Source: Pseudacidovorax sp. (GTDB lineage: Bacteria > Pseudomonadota > Gammaproteobacteria > Burkholderiales > Burkholderiaceae_C). Taken from it: a DNA stretch of 64,000 bases. Each line of letters starts with the position of its first letter. Position 1 is the stretch's first letter. The position numbers and the translations under genes were made by a program. The DNA is taken from assembly GCF_017991995.1 (NCBI RefSeq), contig NZ_JAGOPN010000002.1:310001-374000 (forward strand). Direction: 5' to 3'. This document shows, in pieces, positions 8,889-18,720 of the stretch. The notes beneath the pieces are model-generated. The model saw nothing but the letters and a program-made list of their open reading frames with translations. It was not told the DNA's origin and made no database searches.

Positions 8889-9863
8889 ATGAAGCTGCTC
8901 AAGCCCCTGGCCTCGCGGCTGCTCCAGGCCCTGGGCCTGGTGCTGGCGGTGGTGGTGCTCAACTTCGCGCTGGTGCATGCCGCGCCCGGCGATCCGGTGG
9001 AGACCATCGCCGGCATGAGCGGCGGCATGTCCGAGGAGCTGAAGGCCGAGCTGCGCCAGAGCTACGGGCTGGACCGGCCGCTGCCGGTGCAGCTGGGCAT
9101 CTACCTCGGGCGCGTGGCCCGGCTGGACCTGGGCCAGTCCTACATCTTCAACCTGCCGGTGGTCGATCTGATTGCCGAGCGCATTCCGGCCACGCTGCTG
9201 CTGGTGCTGAGTTCGGTGGTCTGCGCCTTCCTCATCGGCACCGCGCTGGGCGTGCTGGCCGCACGCAAGCCCAACGGCTGGCTGTCGCAGGCGATCACGG
9301 TGTTCTCGCTGGTGGGCTTCGCGGCGCCGGTGTTCTGGAGCGGGATGATGCTGATGATCCTGTTCGCCTCGGTGTGGCCGATCCTGCCGGTGTCGGACAT
9401 GCGTTCGGTGGACAGCGACGGCCGCGGCCTGGCCGGCGTGATCGACGTGCTGTGGCACCTGGTGCTGCCCATGTTCACGCTGTCGATGGTGTACCTGGCG
9501 CAGTACAGCCGGCTGGCCCGCGCCAGCATGCTGGAGGTGCTGGGCGCCGACTTCATCCGCACCGCACGCGCCAAGGGCCTGGCCGAGGGCGTGGTGCTCT
9601 ACAAGCACGCGCTGCGCAATGCGGTGCTGCCGGTGGTCACGGTGCTGGGCCTGCAGTTCGGCAACGTGCTGGCGGGCGCCATCCTGGTGGAAACGGTCTT
9701 CAACTGGCCGGGCCTGGGTCGCCTGGCCTACGAGTCGGTGCTGCGGCGCGACTACCCGACCATCCTGGGCGTGCTGCTGCTGTCGGCCGTGGTGGTGCTG
9801 GTGATGAACCTGCTGACCGATCTCTGCTACCGCCTGATCGACCCTCGCATCAAGAGCAAGTAA
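8889..9863 (+). CDS. ABC transporter permease, DppB/OppB type
   Basis: 324-residue inner-membrane permease with about six hydrophobic segments. The family's N-terminal hallmark is present (FALVHAAPGDPVETIAG followed by LRQSYGLDRPLPVQ), as is the EAA loop facing the ATPase (GADFIRTARAKGLAEGVVLYKHALRNAVLP, about residues 216-245). It starts 7 nt after the binding-protein gene and ends 3 nt before the second permease, so it is tightly co-translated with them. It forms one half of the heterodimeric membrane channel of the dipeptide-type importer. Confidence 0.95.
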   Translation: MKLLKPLASRLLQALGLVLAVVVLNFALVHAAPGDPVETIAGMSGGMSEELKAELRQSYGLDRPLPVQLGIYLGRVARLDLGQSYIFNLPVVDLIAERIPATLLLVLSSVVCAFLIGTALGVLAARKPNGWLSQAITVFSLVGFAAPVFWSGMMLMILFASVWPILPVSDMRSVDSDGRGLAGVIDVLWHLVLPMFTLSMVYLAQYSRLARASMLEVLGADFIRTARAKGLAEGVVLYKHALRNAVLPVVTVLGLQFGNVLAGAILVETVFNWPGLGRLAYESVLRRDYPTILGVLLLSAVVVLVMNLLTDLCYRLIDPRIKSK

Positions 9864-9866
9864 GCG

Positions 9867-10769
9867 ATGTCCGCCCTTCCCATCTCTCCTGGCGAGCCGA
9901 CACCGGCCGCCATGCCGCTGCCGGCGGCGCCTTCGCCCGCGCGCGAGGCGCTGGCCATGTTCATGCGCAATCCGGCCGCGGTGGCCGGGCTGGTGCTGCT
10001 GTCGCTCATCGTGCTGGTCGCGGTCGTCGGGCCGTGGCTGGTGCCCGCCGATCCCTTCGAGATCCGCGGCGCGCCGCTCAGCCCGCCGGGCACCGAGGAC
10101 GTGTGGCTGGGCACCGACCAGCTGGGCCGCGATGTCGGCATCGCCCTGCTCTACGGCGGCCGGGCAACGCTGCTGGTGGGGGCCGTGGCTGCGCTGCTGT
10201 CGGTCACCATCGGCGTCACGCTGGGTGCGCTCGCCGGCTTCTATGGCGGCCGGGTCGATGCGCTGCTGATGCGCGTGACCGAGTTCTTCCAGGTGCTGCC
10301 GGCGCTGCTCTTCGCCATGGTCGTGGTCACGCTGTTCTCGCCCAGCCTGGTGACGGTGGTGCTCTCCATCGGCCTGGTGAGCTGGCCGGGCACCGCGCGG
10401 CTGACGCGGGCCGAGTTCATGAAGGTGCGCGACCTGGAGTTCGTGCGCGCCGAGCGCGCCATCGGCGCCGGCAACGCGCGGCTGATCTGGAAGGTGATCC
10501 TGCCCAACACCATCGCGCCGCTGGTGGTCTCGGCCACGCTGGCGGTGGGTGCGGCCATCCTGTTCGAGGCCGGCCTGTCCTTCCTGGGCCTGGGCGATCC
10601 GAACCTGATGAGCTGGGGAATGATGATCGGCAGCAGCCGGCAGTACGTGCTGTCGGCCTGGTGGGCGGTGGCGATCCCCGGCGTGGCGATCTTCCTGACC
10701 GTGCTGGCCGTGAGCCTGATCGGCGATGGGCTCAACGATGCGTTGAACCCCAAATTGCGGGAGCGTTGA
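9867..10769 (+). CDS. ABC transporter permease, DppC/OppC type
   Basis: 300-residue partner permease. The N-terminal cytoplasmic stretch and first membrane helix ([25 protein letters not shown]) and the motif [18 protein letters not shown] are typical of the OppC_N plus BPD_transp_1 arrangement. The ATPase-contact loop reads [28 protein letters not shown] (about 190-220). It begins 3 nt after the DppB-type gene and is followed one base later by the first ATPase, so it belongs to the same transcript. Together the two permeases form the translocation pore for the family 5 binding protein upstream. Confidence 0.95.
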   Translation: MSALPISPGEPTPAAMPLPAAPSPAREALAMFMRNPAAVAGLVLLSLIVLVAVVGPWLVPADPFEIRGAPLSPPGTEDVWLGTDQLGRDVGIALLYGGRATLLVGAVAALLSVTIGVTLGALAGFYGGRVDALLMRVTEFFQVLPALLFAMVVVTLFSPSLVTVVLSIGLVSWPGTARLTRAEFMKVRDLEFVRAERAIGAGNARLIWKVILPNTIAPLVVSATLAVGAAILFEAGLSFLGLGDPNLMSWGMMIGSSRQYVLSAWWAVAIPGVAIFLTVLAVSLIGDGLNDALNPKLRER

Positions 10770-10770
10770 G

Positions 10771-11802
10771 ATGACTTCCCCCCTTCTCCAGGTCAACGAC
10801 CTGCGTGTCGAGTTCGCCACCCGCCGCGGCAAGGCGATGGTGCTCAACGGCGTGAGCTTCGAGGTGCACGCGGGCGAGACGCTGTGCGTGGTCGGCGAGT
10901 CCGGCTGCGGCAAGAGCATGACGGCCCTGGCCATCCTGGGCCTGGTGCCGCAGCCGCCCGGCCGCGTGGCCGGCGGGGCGGTGCGCTTCCAGGGCGAGGA
11001 CCTGGTGAGCGCCACGCCCGAGCGGCTGCGCGCGGTGCGGGGCAACCGCATCTCCATGATCTTCCAGGAGCCCATGACCTCGCTCAACCCGGTCTACACC
11101 GTGGGCGAGCAGATCGCCGAGTCGCTGCGCCTGCATGCGCAACTCGACCGCAAGGCCGCCCATGCGCGCGCCATCGAGATGCTGCGCCAGGTGGGCATTC
11201 CCGCGCCCGAGCCGCGCGTCGACGAATACCCGCACCAGCTCTCCGGTGGCATGCGCCAGCGCGTGATGATTGCCATGGCGCTGGCCTGCCGGCCCGACAT
11301 CCTGATCGCCGACGAGCCCACCACCGCACTGGACGTGACGGTGCAGGCCCAGATCTTCGACCTGCTGCGCGAGCTGCAGCGCGAGCGCGGCACGGCCATC
11401 GTGCTCATCACCCACGACATGGGCGCCGTGGCCGAGATGGCCGACCGCGTGATGGTGATGTACGCCGGTCGCGTGATCGAGCAGGGCCGGGCGGACGAGG
11501 TGCTGGGCGCGCCGCAGCACCCGTACACGCAGGGCCTGATCGCCTGCCTGCCCGAGCTGGGCAGCAGCCAGGCCGAGGGGCGCACCGAGTTGGCCGAGAT
11601 CCCCGGCGTGGTGCCCTCGCTGTGGGAGCTGGGCCAGGGCTGCGCCTTCCGCGAGCGCTGCCCGCATGCCCATGCCCGCTGCGCGGCCGAGGTGCCGCCC
11701 ATGTTCGAGGCCGAGGGTGCGCCCGGCCACGGCGCCGCCTGCTGGCTGCTGGCCGAGGCGGACGCGGCCCCGCCGGTGCAGGCCGCTGCGGCGCACGCCT
11801 GA
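10771..11802 (+). CDS. ABC transporter ATPase, DppD/OppD type
   Basis: 343-residue cytoplasmic nucleotide-binding subunit. Walker A GESGCGKS (about residue 43), Q-loop region [14 protein letters not shown], signature [15 protein letters not shown] (about 155) and Walker [13 protein letters not shown] (about 177) are all present, followed by the switch histidine in LITHDMGAV. The C-terminal oligopeptide/dipeptide extension contains the conserved cysteine cluster [15 protein letters not shown] seen in this subfamily. Gene order binding protein, DppB, DppC, DppD, DppF is complete and in the usual order. Confidence 0.95.
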   Translation: MTSPLLQVNDLRVEFATRRGKAMVLNGVSFEVHAGETLCVVGESGCGKSMTALAILGLVPQPPGRVAGGAVRFQGEDLVSATPERLRAVRGNRISMIFQEPMTSLNPVYTVGEQIAESLRLHAQLDRKAAHARAIEMLRQVGIPAPEPRVDEYPHQLSGGMRQRVMIAMALACRPDILIADEPTTALDVTVQAQIFDLLRELQRERGTAIVLITHDMGAVAEMADRVMVMYAGRVIEQGRADEVLGAPQHPYTQGLIACLPELGSSQAEGRTELAEIPGVVPSLWELGQGCAFRERCPHAHARCAAEVPPMFEAEGAPGHGAACWLLAEADAAPPVQAAAAHA

Positions 11803-11822
11803 AGACCCGCGCAGGTGCTGCC

Positions 11823-12872
11823 ATGAGCCAACTCATTCCCTTCCCCAACATGCCCGCTCCCGTCACGCCACCGCCGCCGGTGCTGCTGTCCGTCACCGAC
11901 CTCAAGGTGCATTTCCCCAGCGCCGGTGGCCGCGTGGTGCGTGCGGTGGACGGCGTGAGCTTCGAGCTGCGCCGCGGCACCACGCTGGCCGTGGTGGGTG
12001 AGTCCGGCTCGGGCAAGACCACCACCGCCCTGGCCGTGATGCGGCTCGCGCCCATCACCGAGGGCGGCATCCGCCTGGGCACCACCGAGCTCAGTCTGGT
12101 CAATGGCGAGAACCTGCGCCGCGCGCGCAGCCGGCTGCAGATGGTCTTCCAGGACCCGTATTCCTCGCTCAACCCGCGCCAGCGCGTGGGCGATGCGGTG
12201 CGCGCGCCGCTGGACCTGATGAAGATCGGCACGCCCGCCGAGCGCGCCGCCCGCGTGGACGAGCTCTTCCACGCCGTCGGCCTGCGGCCCGAGCAGCAGC
12301 ACCTGTTCCCGCACCAGTTCTCGGGCGGGCAGCGCCAGCGCATCAACATCGCGCGCGCCCTGGCCACCAACCCGGAGCTGGTGGTCTGCGACGAGCCGGT
12401 CTCGGCGCTGGACATCGCGATCCGCGCGCAGATCCTCAACCTGCTCGCGCGGCTGCAGCGCGAGCTGGGGCTGACGTACCTGTTCATCTCGCACGACATG
12501 GCGGTGGTGGAGCACATCTGCGACGAGATCGCCGTCATGTACCTGGGCCAGATCGTGGAGCGCGCGCCGCGCCGCACCTTCTTCGCCCAGCCGCTGCATC
12601 CCTACAGCGTGGCGCTGATGTCGGCCGTGCCCACGGTGCGCGGCGGCCGGGCGCGGGCGGCGCAGCGCATCCGGCTGGTGGGCGATCCGCCCAGCCCGCT
12701 CGATCCGCCCGCGGGCTGCCGCTTCGCCGGCCGATGCCCGGTGGCCGAGCCGGCCTGCGGCCAGCCGCAGCAGCTGCGCGAGGTGCAGCCCGGCCACTGG
12801 GTGGCCTGCCACAAGGTCACGCTGCAGGCGGGCCGGCCGGTGCCGCCGCTGGCTTTGCCCGACGCGGCCTGA
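11823..12872 (+). CDS. ABC transporter ATPase, DppF/OppF type
   Basis: 349-residue second ATPase of the importer. It has Walker A GESGSGKT, the Q-loop [14 protein letters not shown], signature [15 protein letters not shown], Walker [13 protein letters not shown], and the switch histidine in FISHDMAVV. The C-terminus carries the [15 protein letters not shown] cysteine cluster that parallels the one in the partner ATPase. ATG at 11823 follows the DppD-type stop by 20 nt. The N-terminal extension of about 25 residues is rich in Pro and precedes the first strand [10 protein letters not shown]. It is co-transcribed with the upstream transporter genes and followed by a metal-dependent amidohydrolase. 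Confidence 0.95.
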   Translation: MSQLIPFPNMPAPVTPPPPVLLSVTDLKVHFPSAGGRVVRAVDGVSFELRRGTTLAVVGESGSGKTTTALAVMRLAPITEGGIRLGTTELSLVNGENLRRARSRLQMVFQDPYSSLNPRQRVGDAVRAPLDLMKIGTPAERAARVDELFHAVGLRPEQQHLFPHQFSGGQRQRINIARALATNPELVVCDEPVSALDIAIRAQILNLLARLQRELGLTYLFISHDMAVVEHICDEIAVMYLGQIVERAPRRTFFAQPLHPYSVALMSAVPTVRGGRARAAQRIRLVGDPPSPLDPPAGCRFAGRCPVAEPACGQPQQLREVQPGHWVACHKVTLQAGRPVPPLALPDAA

Positions 12873-12934
12873 ACGCTTCAACGCCCTGGCCGCCGCACAG
12901 CGGCCCTGGTCCTTCATCCGACACCACGATCCCC

Positions 12935-14584
12935 ATGTCCCCCATCACCGTCTTCCAGGCCCGCCAGATCCTCACCATGAACCCGCGCCAGCCGCAGGCC
13001 ACGCATGTGGCCGTGCGCGAGGGCCGCATCCTGGGCGTGGGCGACCTGGCGCGCATGCAGGCCTTCGGCGACTTCACGCTCGACACGCGCTATGCCGACC
13101 AGGTGCTGATGCCCGGCCTGGTCGAAGGCCATTCGCACCTCATGGCCGGCGGGCTGTGGAAGTTCAGCTTCGTCGGCTTCCATGCGCGCACCTCGCCCGA
13201 CGGCCGCGTGTGGGAGGGCTGCCGCAACTTCGACGAGGTGATCGCCCGCCTGCGCGCCGCCGACGCTGCGCTCACCGACCCGAAGGCGCCGCTGCTGGCC
13301 TGGGGCTTCGATCCGCTCTTCTTCGGCACCGAGCGCATGACGGTGGAGCACCTGGACCAGGTCTCCACCACGCGGCCCGTGGTCATCCTGCATGCCAGCC
13401 AGCACCTGATGAACGTCAACCGCGCCGCACTGGCCGCGGCCGGCATCGACCGCGACACCGACATCGAGGGCATCGCCCGCTTCGCCGACGGCGAGCCCAG
13501 CGGCGAGCTGCAGGAGTTCGCGGCCATGTTCCCCATCACGCGGCTGGTGGGCAACATCTTCCGCATCACCGGTTCGTCGCCGGAGAGCCTGCGCCTGTTC
13601 GGGCAGATGGCGCGGCTGGCCGGCGTGACCACCGCCACCGACCTGGTCAACGACCTGGCCGAGCCCAACCATGCGGCCATGATGCAGGTCACCGGCGAGC
13701 CCGGCTTTCCGGTGCGGCTGGTGCCGGCCTACCTGTGCCTGGACGGCAGCCTCAACCGCACGCAGGGCGCCGCGCGCATCCGCCAGCGGCAGGCCGAGGC
13801 CGAAGGCAACGCCAAGCTGCACTACGGCCTGGTCAAGATCGTGGCCGACGGCTCCATCCAGGGCTTCACCGCCCGTGTGCGCTGGCCGGGCTATCACAAC
13901 GGCGCGCCCAACGGCATCTGGATCCTGCCGCCGGCGGAGCTCAAGGCCGCCATCCGCGACTTCCATGCGCAGGGCTTCCAGCTGCACATCCACACCAACG
14001 GTGACGAGGCCACCGAGCTGGCGCTGGACGGCATCGAGGAGGCCCTGGCCGCGCACCCGCGCGCCGACCACCGCCACACGCTGCAGCACTGCCAGATGGC
14101 CGACGCGGCGCAGTTCCGCCGCATGGCCACGCTGGGCGTGTGCGCCAACCTGTTCGCCAACCACATCTACTACTGGGGCGAGGCCCACCTGGCCCAGACA
14201 ATGGGCCCCGACCGCGCCTTCCGCATGGACGCCTGCGCCACCGCGCTGGCGCACGGGGTGCCGCTGGCCATCCATTCCGACGCGCCCATCACGCCGCTTG
14301 CGCCGCTGTTCACCGCCTGGTGCGCCGTCAACCGGCTCACGTCGAGCGGCCGCGTGCTTGGCGAGGCCGAGCGCATCGGCGTGCCCGAGGCGCTGTGGGC
14401 CATCACCCAGGGCGCGGCCTACACCCTGGGCCTGGACGACCGCATCGGCTCCATCGAGGTCGGCAAATGGGCCGACTTCTGCGTGCTGGACGAGAGCCCG
14501 CTGGCCGTCGCGCCCGAGGCGCTCAAGGACCTGCGCGTGGCCGGCACGGTGATCGGCGGCGTGCCGACCGAGGCGGCCGCGTGA
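12935..14584 (+). CDS. Metal-dependent amidohydrolase, YtcJ-like (amidohydrolase 3)
   Basis: 549-residue cytoplasmic hydrolase of the amidohydrolase superfamily. It shows the N-terminal metal pair in [13 protein letters not shown] (about residues 62-74), the central [11 protein letters not shown] stretch, HIHTNGDEA and HTLQHCQM with further metal-binding histidines, and the catalytic-type aspartate in [12 protein letters not shown]; the C-terminal [26 protein letters not shown] closes the composite beta-sandwich. YtcJ-like enzymes have few proven substrates. Placed directly behind an ABC importer and an amine oxidoreductase, it probably deacylates or opens an imported amide. ATG at 12935 is chosen because residues upstream read as intergenic; no strong ribosome site is visible. 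Confidence 0.88.
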   Translation: MSPITVFQARQILTMNPRQPQATHVAVREGRILGVGDLARMQAFGDFTLDTRYADQVLMPGLVEGHSHLMAGGLWKFSFVGFHARTSPDGRVWEGCRNFDEVIARLRAADAALTDPKAPLLAWGFDPLFFGTERMTVEHLDQVSTTRPVVILHASQHLMNVNRAALAAAGIDRDTDIEGIARFADGEPSGELQEFAAMFPITRLVGNIFRITGSSPESLRLFGQMARLAGVTTATDLVNDLAEPNHAAMMQVTGEPGFPVRLVPAYLCLDGSLNRTQGAARIRQRQAEAEGNAKLHYGLVKIVADGSIQGFTARVRWPGYHNGAPNGIWILPPAELKAAIRDFHAQGFQLHIHTNGDEATELALDGIEEALAAHPRADHRHTLQHCQMADAAQFRRMATLGVCANLFANHIYYWGEAHLAQTMGPDRAFRMDACATALAHGVPLAIHSDAPITPLAPLFTAWCAVNRLTSSGRVLGEAERIGVPEALWAITQGAAYTLGLDDRIGSIEVGKWADFCVLDESPLAVAPEALKDLRVAGTVIGGVPTEAAA

Positions 14585-14624
14585 AGGGGCTTGCTGGGTG
14601 CGTGCGGCGGCGCGGGATGCAGGC

Positions 14625-15665
14625 ATGAGGCCGCGCATCCCGCTCACCGTCATCGGCGGCTTCCTGGGCGCCGGCAAGACCACGCTGCTCAACCACCTGC
14701 TCGCGCAGTCGGGCGACCGGCGCATCGCCGTGCTGGTCAACGACTTCGGCGCCATCAACATCGACCGCGCGCTCATCGCCAGCGAAGAGGCCGGCGCCAT
14801 CGAGCTGACCAACGGCTGCGTCTGCTGCGCCATCGGCGACGACCTGACCACCGCGCTCATCGGCCTGATCGAACGGCCGCAGCCGCCCGAGGCCATCGTG
14901 ATCGAGGCCAGCGGCGTCTCCGACCCCTGGCGCATCGCGCAGGTGGGCCTGGCCGATCCGGCGCTGGCGCTGGACGCCGTGCTGGTGCTGGCCGATGCCA
15001 CCGTGCTGCGCGAACAGGCGGCGGACCCGTTGCTGACCGACAGCATCCGGCGGCAGCTGGATGCGGCGGACCTGCTGGTGCTGAACAAGACCGACCTGGT
15101 CGACGAAGCCGCGCTGTCTGGCCTGCGTGCATGGCTGGATGCCGAATGGCCAGCCACGCCGCGCATCGAGACCGTGCAGGCCCGCGTGCCGTCCGCGCTG
15201 CTGCAGGCACCGCGCCTGCCGCGGGCGGACGAAGGTGCCGCGCACTGCGCGGCCTGCGGTGGCGAGCACGGCCACGTGCATGCGGACCACCACCGGCCCG
15301 CGCACGACGCGTGGGACGCCGACGCGCTGCACGCTCACCACGACCACGGCGACGTGGACCATGCCCAGCTCTTCGAGACCTGGGCCCTGCGCGATGCGCC
15401 GGTCTTCCATGCGCCGGCCCTGCGTGCGCTGCTCAAGGCCATGCCGGCTGGCGTGCTCCGCCTCAAGGGCCTGGTGCGCACCGACGCGCATGCGGGCCTG
15501 GTGGAGCTGCAGTTTGCCGGCCGCCATGGCGCGCTGCGCGCCGCGCCCGGCACCGCGCCGGAGATCGCCGACACGATGGTCGCCATCGGCCTGCGCGGCC
15601 ACCTGCCGGCGCACGAGCTGGCGCAACGCCTGCAGGCCGCCGCCGCCGTGAAGGAGGCCGCATGA
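14625..15665 (+). CDS. CobW/COG0523 GTP-binding protein (putative metallochaperone)
   Basis: 346-residue G3E-family GTPase. It has Walker A GGFLGAGKTTLLNHLL at the N-terminus, the metal-binding CxCC motif in NGCVCCAIGDDL (about residues 63-74), the GTP specificity motif LNKTDLVDE, and a C-terminal CobW_C domain. Between the domains, about residues 205-250, is a His/Asp-rich linker including GEHGHVHADHH and HAHHDHGDVDH, a likely metal reservoir. COG0523 proteins deliver metals, often zinc, to client enzymes. It begins 40 nt after the amidohydrolase and overlaps the next gene by 4 nt, so the metal-dependent amidohydrolase is the obvious client (inference). No Zur box was identified. Confidence 0.9.
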   Translation: MRPRIPLTVIGGFLGAGKTTLLNHLLAQSGDRRIAVLVNDFGAINIDRALIASEEAGAIELTNGCVCCAIGDDLTTALIGLIERPQPPEAIVIEASGVSDPWRIAQVGLADPALALDAVLVLADATVLREQAADPLLTDSIRRQLDAADLLVLNKTDLVDEAALSGLRAWLDAEWPATPRIETVQARVPSALLQAPRLPRADEGAAHCAACGGEHGHVHADHHRPAHDAWDADALHAHHDHGDVDHAQLFETWALRDAPVFHAPALRALLKAMPAGVLRLKGLVRTDAHAGLVELQFAGRHGALRAAPGTAPEIADTMVAIGLRGHLPAHELAQRLQAAAAVKEAA

Positions 15666-16567
15666 CGCGCCCCGCGCAAAGCTTCGCCGGCCTGGACCTG
15701 CTCGCCGCCCTGGGCGTGGTCGTCATCTGGGGCCTCAACTTCGTGGCGATGAAGTATTCGCTGCGCGACTTCACGCCCTTCCAGCTGGGCTTCTTCCGCT
15801 ACGTGTTCGCGGTGTTGCCGCTCGTCTTCATCGTGCCGCGGCCACGCCTGTCCTGGCGCTGGCTGGTGCCGGCAGGCCTCGCGCAGCTGGGCCAGTTCGG
15901 CCTGCTGTTCGTGGCGCTCCAGGTGGGCATGACGGCGGCCCTGGCCTCGGTGCTGATGCAGACGCAGGTCTTCTTCACCACGCTGCTGGGCGTGGCCCTG
16001 CTGGGCGAGCGGCTGTCCGGGCCGCTGCGCGCTGGGCTGGTGCTGGCGGCCGTGGGCCTGCTGTGCTTCGGCCTCAACTTCGCGGGCGGCAGTGGCACGG
16101 CCGGCATCACCGTGCTGGGCCTGGTGCTGAACCTGGGCGGCGCCTTCATGTGGGCCGCCTCCAACATCGTGGCGCGCAAGGCCCAGGCCGCGCAGCCGGG
16201 CTATGACCCGCTGCAGTTCGTGGTGTGGATGTCGCTGGTGCCCATCCTGCCCTTCGGGGCGATGGCGCTGTTCTTCGAGCCCGCGGCCACGCACGACCAG
16301 TGGCGGCACGCCAGCCTGGGCGGCTGGCTGGGCGTGGCCTACCTGGGCTGGTTCGCGACCATCGCGGCCTACGCGATGTGGACCGGCCTGCTCAAGCGCC
16401 ACCCGGCCAATCGCGTGGCGCCCTTCAGCCTGGGCGTGCCGGTGATCGGCCTGGCGGCCGGCATGCTGACGCTGGGCGAGCACGTCACGGCCTGGCAATG
16501 GGCGGGCAGCGCATGCGTGGTTGCGGCCCTGGGCGTGGTGATGTTCGGTGGGCGCTGGAGGAAGTAA
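15662..16567 (+). CDS. EamA-family (DMT) transporter
   Basis: 301-residue inner-membrane protein built of two EamA repeats, about ten hydrophobic helices in all (for example LLAALGVVVIWGLNFVAMKYS at the start and SACVVAALGVVMFGG at the end). Motifs GLLFVALQVGMTAALASVLM and AGMLTLGEHVTAWQWAG are typical. EamA proteins usually export metabolites or amino acids such as cysteine, threonine or O-acetylserine, or import sugars and amines; nothing fixes the direction here. It shares ATGA with the CobW-type gene and so is translationally coupled to the catabolic cluster. Confidence 0.9.
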   Translation: MTRPAQSFAGLDLLAALGVVVIWGLNFVAMKYSLRDFTPFQLGFFRYVFAVLPLVFIVPRPRLSWRWLVPAGLAQLGQFGLLFVALQVGMTAALASVLMQTQVFFTTLLGVALLGERLSGPLRAGLVLAAVGLLCFGLNFAGGSGTAGITVLGLVLNLGGAFMWAASNIVARKAQAAQPGYDPLQFVVWMSLVPILPFGAMALFFEPAATHDQWRHASLGGWLGVAYLGWFATIAAYAMWTGLLKRHPANRVAPFSLGVPVIGLAAGMLTLGEHVTAWQWAGSACVVAALGVVMFGGRWRK

Positions 16568-16570
16568 AGG

Positions 16571-16663
16571 CACCCCCCAAGCCGCTTCGCGTCTCCCCCC
16601 CTCGCTGGCGCCTTCGGCTTGGAGGGGGGCGCACCCAGTGGCCTGGCGGAGCCAGTTCCACGG
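16571..16663. repeat. Dispersed palindromic repeat, diverged copy
   Basis: Intergenic element with the core GGGGGGCGCACCCAGTGG followed by CCTGGCGGAGCCAGTTCCAC. It matches, with scattered differences, the element at 54290-54365 (GGGGGCGCCGCCAGCGG then CCCGGCGAAGCCGG). It starts right after the EamA stop codon and contains the hairpin-forming CCCCCC/GGGGGG block. A second decayed CCCTCTCCC-type element follows at about 16711-16745. No gene is seen in this 206-nt gap. Confidence 0.6.
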
Positions 16664-16773
16664 GTGCCCTGGCATGGCCTGCTCCGCGGCCACTTGATTC
16701 CGAGATGTGGCCCTATCCCTCTCCCTCTCCCGCCAGGGGCAAGGGGTTCTCGGCGACGACACAATCGCCCGCC

Positions 16774-17658
16774 ATGGAGACACTCACCCGCCGCCAATGG
16801 GCGCTGCTCATTCCGCTGACCATCGCCTGGGGCATCAACTGGCCGATCATGAAGGTGGGGGTGACCGATCTGCCGCCCCTGACCTTCCGCGCGATGTCGC
16901 TGTGGCTGGGCGTGCCGGTGCTGGCGGTGGTGCTGCTGGCGATGCGCCTGCCCTTCCGCGTGCCGCGTCGCCACTGGCCCGAGCTGCTGTGGCTGTCGGC
17001 CACCAACATGTTCGTCTGGCACGTGTGCATCATCATCGCGCTGCGCCACCTGTCGGGCGGACGCGCGGCCATCCTTGGCTACACCATGCCGGTGTTCTCG
17101 GCCATCCTGGGCGCCATGCTCTTCAGTACCCGGCTGTCGGCGCGTGCCTGGATGGGCGTTGCTGCCGCGGCATTGGGCGTGACCTTCCTGCTGTGGCACG
17201 AGTTCACCGGCCTGGCCGGCAGCCCGGGCTTCGTGGCCCTGGCGCTGGTGGCTGCCGCCACCTGGGCGCTGGGCACGCAGCTGCTGCGGCGCACGCAACT
17301 GCCGGTGCCCACGCTGACGCTGTCCTTCTGGATGACCACGCTCACGGCCATCGTGATGGGCGGGCTGTCGGCGCTGGCCGAGCGTTCCGGCTGGCACATG
17401 CCCAGCCCCGGGGCGTGGGGCGCCATCGTCTACAACGCCGTGGTGATCTTCGGCTTCGCGCATGTCGCCTGGTTCGTGCTGGCGCGTGGCCTGCCGCCGG
17501 TCGCATCGACCCTCAGCGTGATGATGATCCCGGTGCTGGGCGTGCTCAGCAGCGCGTTGTGGCTGGGCGAGGCCATCTACTGGCAGGACTGGCTGGCCAT
17601 GACCTTGCTGATGGTGGCCATCGCCGCCGTGCTGCTGCCGGCGCGCGCCAGGGCCTGA
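16774..17658 (+). CDS. EamA-family (DMT) transporter, second copy
   Basis: 294-residue ten-helix drug/metabolite transporter with two EamA domains; the first helix reads LLIPLTIAWGINWPIMKVG and the last ends WLAMTLLMVAIAAVLLP. It is only distantly similar to the EamA protein at 15662-16567, so it is not a recent duplicate. It is separated from that gene by 206 nt of repeat-containing DNA and may have its own promoter. It is convergent with the AraC regulator; the 33-nt gap plus the regulator's stop region can form a GCGCCGCC/GGCGGCGC stem-loop (17680-17705) without a T-run. Substrate unknown. Confidence 0.9.
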   Translation: METLTRRQWALLIPLTIAWGINWPIMKVGVTDLPPLTFRAMSLWLGVPVLAVVLLAMRLPFRVPRRHWPELLWLSATNMFVWHVCIIIALRHLSGGRAAILGYTMPVFSAILGAMLFSTRLSARAWMGVAAAALGVTFLLWHEFTGLAGSPGFVALALVAAATWALGTQLLRRTQLPVPTLTLSFWMTTLTAIVMGGLSALAERSGWHMPSPGAWGAIVYNAVVIFGFAHVAWFVLARGLPPVASTLSVMMIPVLGVLSSALWLGEAIYWQDWLAMTLLMVAIAAVLLPARARA

Positions 17659-17691
17659 GAGGGGCGCAGCAACAGCCCCGCGCCGCCTGCC

Positions 17692-18720
17692 TCAGCCGGC
17701 GGCGCGCAGCGTGTCCGAGGGCGACTCGCCGAAGCGCAGGCGGTAGGCCTGCGCAAAGCGGCTCAGGTGCGCGAAGCCGCAGTCCAGCGCCACGGCGGCG
17801 ACGGTGATGCCGTCCTCGCCCGCGCGCAGGCGCTGGCGGGCGCGCTCCAGCCGCAGGTCGCGCAGGGTCTGCATGGGGCTCTCGTCGCGCACGCGGCGGA
17901 AGGCGTCGAGCAGCGTGCGCACCGATACACCGGCGGCCGCCGCGATGTCGGCCAGGCGCAGAGGCTCGTCGGCATGCGATTCCATGTGGGCCACCGCGCG
18001 CCGCACGCAGGCCGCCTGGCTGGGGCCCGCACCGGCACCCGCGGGCCGGGCCGCGATGCGCAGCGGCACGTCGTCGGTCCAGGGCTGGCCGGCGAGCAGC
18101 AGATGCACCAGCAGGCGCTCCATCTCGGCCGCGACGATGGGGCTGGCCTGCACCGCCTGCATCAGGGCCTCGGAACTCAGCAGCAGGTGCAGCTGGGCGC
18201 GCCAGGCCTGCAGGGCCGGGCGCTGCAGGTCCAGCCCGGCCTCGAAGCGCAGCGGCCGGCCGCTGTGCGATTCGAGCATGCGGCGGTCCAACCGCAGCAC
18301 GAACTGCTCGCAGTCGGGCGACAGGTCGGCCAGGAAGCGGCTGCCGGGTGCGCACACCATGCCGTGGCGGCCATCGGCCTGCAGCGGCCGGGCGTCGGCC
18401 AGCACCTCGGCATGGCCCTGCAGGCAGAACATGAGCAGGTGGTAGTCCTCCACAGGGGACACGTCCACCCGCGTGGTCTCGCCGAAGCGGATGGTGCCCA
18501 CGCCGATGCCGCCCACGCGCACGAAATCCATGTGCGAGCGCCCGCCGCGTGGCCGCTCCAGCGCCTGCAGCCGGTGCGGCTGCATCACGCGCGAGATGCG
18601 CTCGCGCGCGTCGTCCAGGTCCGAGGACTCGAACAGGCGGTGCGCACGCAGCAGCCCCGGCGCGAAGGCGGCACCGGAGGCGGGCGGGTCGGCGACAGGG
18701 GAGGCGGCGGCTGGACGCAT
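17692..18720 (-). CDS. AraC/XylS-family transcriptional regulator
   Basis: 342-residue activator with an N-terminal AraC-binding-like domain (about 40-220) and a C-terminal double helix-turn-helix (about 240-340) whose motifs DIAAAAGVSVRTLLDAFRR and VAAVALDCGFAHLSRFAQAYRLRFGESPSDTLR are diagnostic. This architecture is found in regulators of aromatic oxygenase operons such as BenR and AndR. ATG at 18720 is used; no convincing ribosome site is visible. It is divergent from the Rieske oxygenase operon across 210 nt that contains both a direct and an inverted repeat (18809-18855), so it most likely activates that operon in response to the aromatic substrate. Confidence 0.92.
   Translation of the reverse strand: MRPAAASPVADPPASGAAFAPGLLRAHRLFESSDLDDARERISRVMQPHRLQALERPRGGRSHMDFVRVGGIGVGTIRFGETTRVDVSPVEDYHLLMFCLQGHAEVLADARPLQADGRHGMVCAPGSRFLADLSPDCEQFVLRLDRRMLESHSGRPLRFEAGLDLQRPALQAWRAQLHLLLSSEALMQAVQASPIVAAEMERLLVHLLLAGQPWTDDVPLRIAARPAGAGAGPSQAACVRRAVAHMESHADEPLRLADIAAAAGVSVRTLLDAFRRVRDESPMQTLRDLRLERARQRLRAGEDGITVAAVALDCGFAHLSRFAQAYRLRFGESPSDTLRAAG

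Noticed and set aside
3683-9028. A very long open frame on the minus strand
   Set aside because: Only the part up to 5263 codes for a real protein (MocR). The rest is antisense to the oxidoreductase and binding-protein genes and stays open because of the strong GC bias at third positions; its translation is low-complexity.
7283-12872. Calling the ABC importer a dipeptide transporter
   Set aside because: The family 5 binding protein and its Dpp/Opp-type partners serve many ligands, and the neighbouring genes do not suggest peptides.
17680-17705. GCGCCGCC/GGCGGCGC stem between EamA and AraC genes as a terminator
   Set aside because: A perfect 8-bp stem but without a T-run and partly within the AraC coding end.
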